Assembly (NCBI GenBank): GCA_002368685.1
Contig: DFEN01000174.1
Location: 3,819 to 12,519 of the forward strand
Reading direction: 5' to 3'
Source of the DNA: Lachnospiraceae bacterium UBA3801
Lineage (GTDB): Bacteria > Bacillota > Clostridia > Lachnospirales > Lachnospiraceae
DNA: 8,701 bases
Below the pieces are notes generated by a model. It was not told where the DNA came from. It worked only from the letters and a program-made list of their open reading frames with translations, and did no database searches. A program made the translations under genes and the position numbers. Position 1 is the stretch's first letter; the number at the start of each line of letters is the position of its first letter. Shown here piece after piece: positions 7,620-8,701 of this stretch.

Positions 7620-7628
7620 TTTTGTCAA
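7601..7628 (-). promoter_or_regulatory. Perfect-consensus promoter of the XRE-nucleotidyltransferase gene
   Basis: On the minus strand TTGACA (7628-7623) and TATAAT (7606-7601) are both exact consensus hexamers with a 16-bp spacer. The predicted start near 7594 gives a 5' leader of about 65 nt. Such a strong promoter is expected to be kept in check by a repressor, consistent with the overlapping half-sites. Confidence 0.8.
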
Positions 7629-7643
7629 TATTGTCCTCAAAAT

Positions 7644-7667
7644 AAAGTCGGGCATAAGCCCGACTTT
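7644..7667 (-). terminator. Rho-independent terminator after acyP
   Basis: AAAGTCGGGC and GCCCGACTTT form a perfect 10-bp stem around a 4-nt loop. It begins 2 nt past the acyP stop, and on the minus strand it is followed by TATTTT. It separates the peptidase-acyP unit from the promoter of the XRE-nucleotidyltransferase gene, 16 bp further on. Confidence 0.9.
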
Positions 7668-7668
7668 T

Positions 7669-7938
7669 CTAATGCACCACCTTAAAACTTCTTTCATCCT
7701 CCACTACTGGAATTGTCTTCGACTCTATGTTATCCATATGCACGAAGCTTCCTGCATCTATCTCCCCCAGCAGGCGACTTATCAGTTCTCTGTCTCCTTG
7801 AACCTCGAGCTCAACTCTTCCGTCGTACAGGTTTCGCACATATCCTGTTAATCCTAGTCTCTGAGCCGCATGGTAGGCTCTATATCTGAAACCGACGCCT
7901 TGTACATCGCCGGATATATACATGTGTTGTCTGATCAT
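7669..7938 (-). CDS. acyP: Acylphosphatase
   Basis: This 89-residue cytoplasmic enzyme (EC 3.6.1.7) hydrolyses the carboxyl-phosphate bond of acylphosphates such as acetyl- or 1,3-bisphosphoglycerate-type compounds. Both family signatures are complete. GDVQGVGFRYR (10-20) is the phosphate-binding loop with catalytic Arg18. GYVRNLYDGRVE (32-43) carries catalytic Asn36. Length is standard for the family. The ATG at 7938 overlaps the stop of the upstream gene (ATGA), and GAAGGGG lies 5 nt before it, so translation is probably coupled. A terminator follows directly. The physiological role of small acylphosphatases in bacteria is generally unclear, and the peptidase-like neighbour does not clarify it. 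Confidence 0.95.
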   Translation of the reverse strand: MIRQHMYISGDVQGVGFRYRAYHAAQRLGLTGYVRNLYDGRVELEVQGDRELISRLLGEIDAGSFVHMDNIESKTIPVVEDERSFKVVH

Positions 7939-8701
7939 GTTTGCCCCTTCTTCCTCAGTTTCACATATAAAATGTTACTGAAGTAGTAATTGTCATTCTT
8001 TTTCACATACTTCTTATATTCATCATAGTTTACATAATATTTCTTGCCCCATGATGAGATTTCAAGCATAGTTATAGGGTTCTTCTCTGAAGACTTGTTA
8101 TCTATAGATTTCTTCCCTGAAGTATTGTTATCTATAGTTTTCTGATCTAGATATTCCTCTACACCCGTAACTGTCACATAATGGTCCTTTGTTTGAGTCA
8201 CATGCTTGAACTTAACCGAACCATTTTCTTCTATCTTGTTATAAAACTTCAGCTTTTCTTTTTTGAAGAACCCAGGACCAATGGCGAGGATGATAGGAAT
8301 GTCATTCGAAAGCATTTCCTTTATCTTATCCAGTATCTTGGTTGGCCAGACTGCCCAACGTGCTACAAGGCTACCGCCCGTAGCTTCCTTAATCTTCTTC
8401 CTATTAATAAGGAAATATATATTCAGGCCCCATGCGAGAAGAACGCCAGATATACCAAGCTTAGGAAGTATATGGAAATACTTCTTTTCCATACTTAATA
8501 TATAGTCTCTATATGCATCGCTCGATACTATATTCATATCCTTACTAGATGAGGTCTGCTTATCCTTGCTTGATTTATGATTTAGTTTATTTTCAGCCGG
8601 ATATTTACCATCCAGAATCGATTCACCCAGAACGTGAAGAAGCAGGTCTGACGCTCCCACCAGACCGCAACCAAACTGATCGATAGTCCTCCCCTTGCTC
8701 T
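7935..8701 (-). CDS. Papain/C39-like cysteine peptidase homologue, 5' end beyond right edge
   Basis: The frame is open from the right edge to the TGA at 7935 (254 codons seen). The first ATG/GTG-type codon inside the window (GTG at 8660) is not the real start: the in-frame codons before it read SKGRTIDQFGCGL, continuing VGASDLLLHVLG, which looks like the active-site Cys segment (Cys codon 8667-8669) of papain/C39-like peptidases. Further on come a PIILAIGPGFF strand, a catalytic-type His in DHYVTVTGV (His codon 8181-8183) and SSWGKKYYVNYDEY, matching the SWG...Y block near the end of such folds. Two lysine/serine/asparagine-rich low-complexity stretches interrupt the fold. No membrane anchor is clear in the visible part. 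The catalytic assignment rests on motif resemblance; it could be a non-peptidase relative. It overlaps acyP by 4 nt. Confidence 0.6.
   Translation of the reverse strand, partial: SKGRTIDQFGCGLVGASDLLLHVLGESILDGKYPAENKLNHKSSKDKQTSSSKDMNIVSSDAYRDYILSMEKKYFHILPKLGISGVLLAWGLNIYFLINRKKIKEATGGSLVARWAVWPTKILDKIKEMLSNDIPIILAIGPGFFKKEKLKFYNKIEENGSVKFKHVTQTKDHYVTVTGVEEYLDQKTIDNNTSGKKSIDNKSSEKNPITMLEISSWGKKYYVNYDEYKKYVKKNDNYYFSNILYVKLRKKGQT
8081..8140 (-). repeat. 30-bp tandem repeat inside the peptidase-like gene
   Basis: Two in-phase 30-bp copies (8081-8110 and 8111-8140) share the core TTGTTATCTATAG with few mismatches. They encode two 10-residue units, KTIDNNTSGK and KSIDNKSSEK. The repeat falls between the His strand and the SWG block, in a probable surface loop, and looks like a small in-frame expansion. 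Confidence 0.8.

Noticed and set aside
6748..7668. HEPN toxin partner for the nucleotidyltransferase
   Set aside because: The flanking spaces (52 and 140 bp) hold only terminators, a promoter and operator sites; neighbours are ddh and acyP.
8181..8505. Two plus-strand frames opposite the peptidase-like gene
   Set aside because: Antisense shadows in different frames with no ribosome binding site; the minus frame carries the conserved segments.

Overview
This is a low-GC window that reads as a Gram-positive Firmicute, most likely a gut or rumen Lachnospiraceae-type clostridium. That placement is an inference from the AT-rich composition, strong AGGAGG-type ribosome binding sites, a diaminopimelate dehydrogenase, and a very large secreted protein built from pilin/Cna-B-type modules. 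I cannot name the species.

Layout. (1) Positions 1-5233, minus strand: one uninterrupted reading frame of at least 1744 codons that runs off the left edge. It has a signal peptide, an N-terminal adhesive half ending in a choice-of-anchor-A-like domain, and a stalk of about nine immunoglobulin/prealbumin-like modules (SpaA, DUF7601-like, Cna_B, FctA/Spy0128-like). The last two visible modules are a 357-bp tandem duplication. (2) 5234-5739: a 506-bp divergent intergenic region with the surface-gene leader (a chain of mutually exclusive hairpins), a perfect 19-bp palindrome and a good sigma-A-type promoter for the next gene. (3) 5740-6747, plus strand: ddh, meso-diaminopimelate dehydrogenase. 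(4) 6756-6797: a hairpin terminator shared by convergent genes. (5) 6800-7528, minus: an XRE helix-turn-helix protein fused to a minimal nucleotidyltransferase domain, driven by a promoter with perfect consensus hexamers that is surrounded by three CGCCA half-sites. (6) 7669-8701, minus: a two-gene unit made of a papain/C39-like cysteine peptidase homologue (5' end beyond the right edge) overlapping by ATGA with an acylphosphatase gene, closed by a clear terminator.

How the parts relate. Four transcription units can be separated by strand, promoters and terminators, and there is no sign that the window forms one pathway. ddh supplies meso-DAP/lysine metabolism and therefore cell-wall precursors. 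The surface protein is probably wall-anchored or a pilus/adhesin subunit, but its C-terminal sorting signal is not in the window. The most unusual locus is the self-contained XRE-nucleotidyltransferase gene. It looks like an autoregulated single-gene relative of the MNT antitoxin/AbiEi-AbiEii-type nucleotidyltransferase world, with no HEPN or other partner visible on either side.
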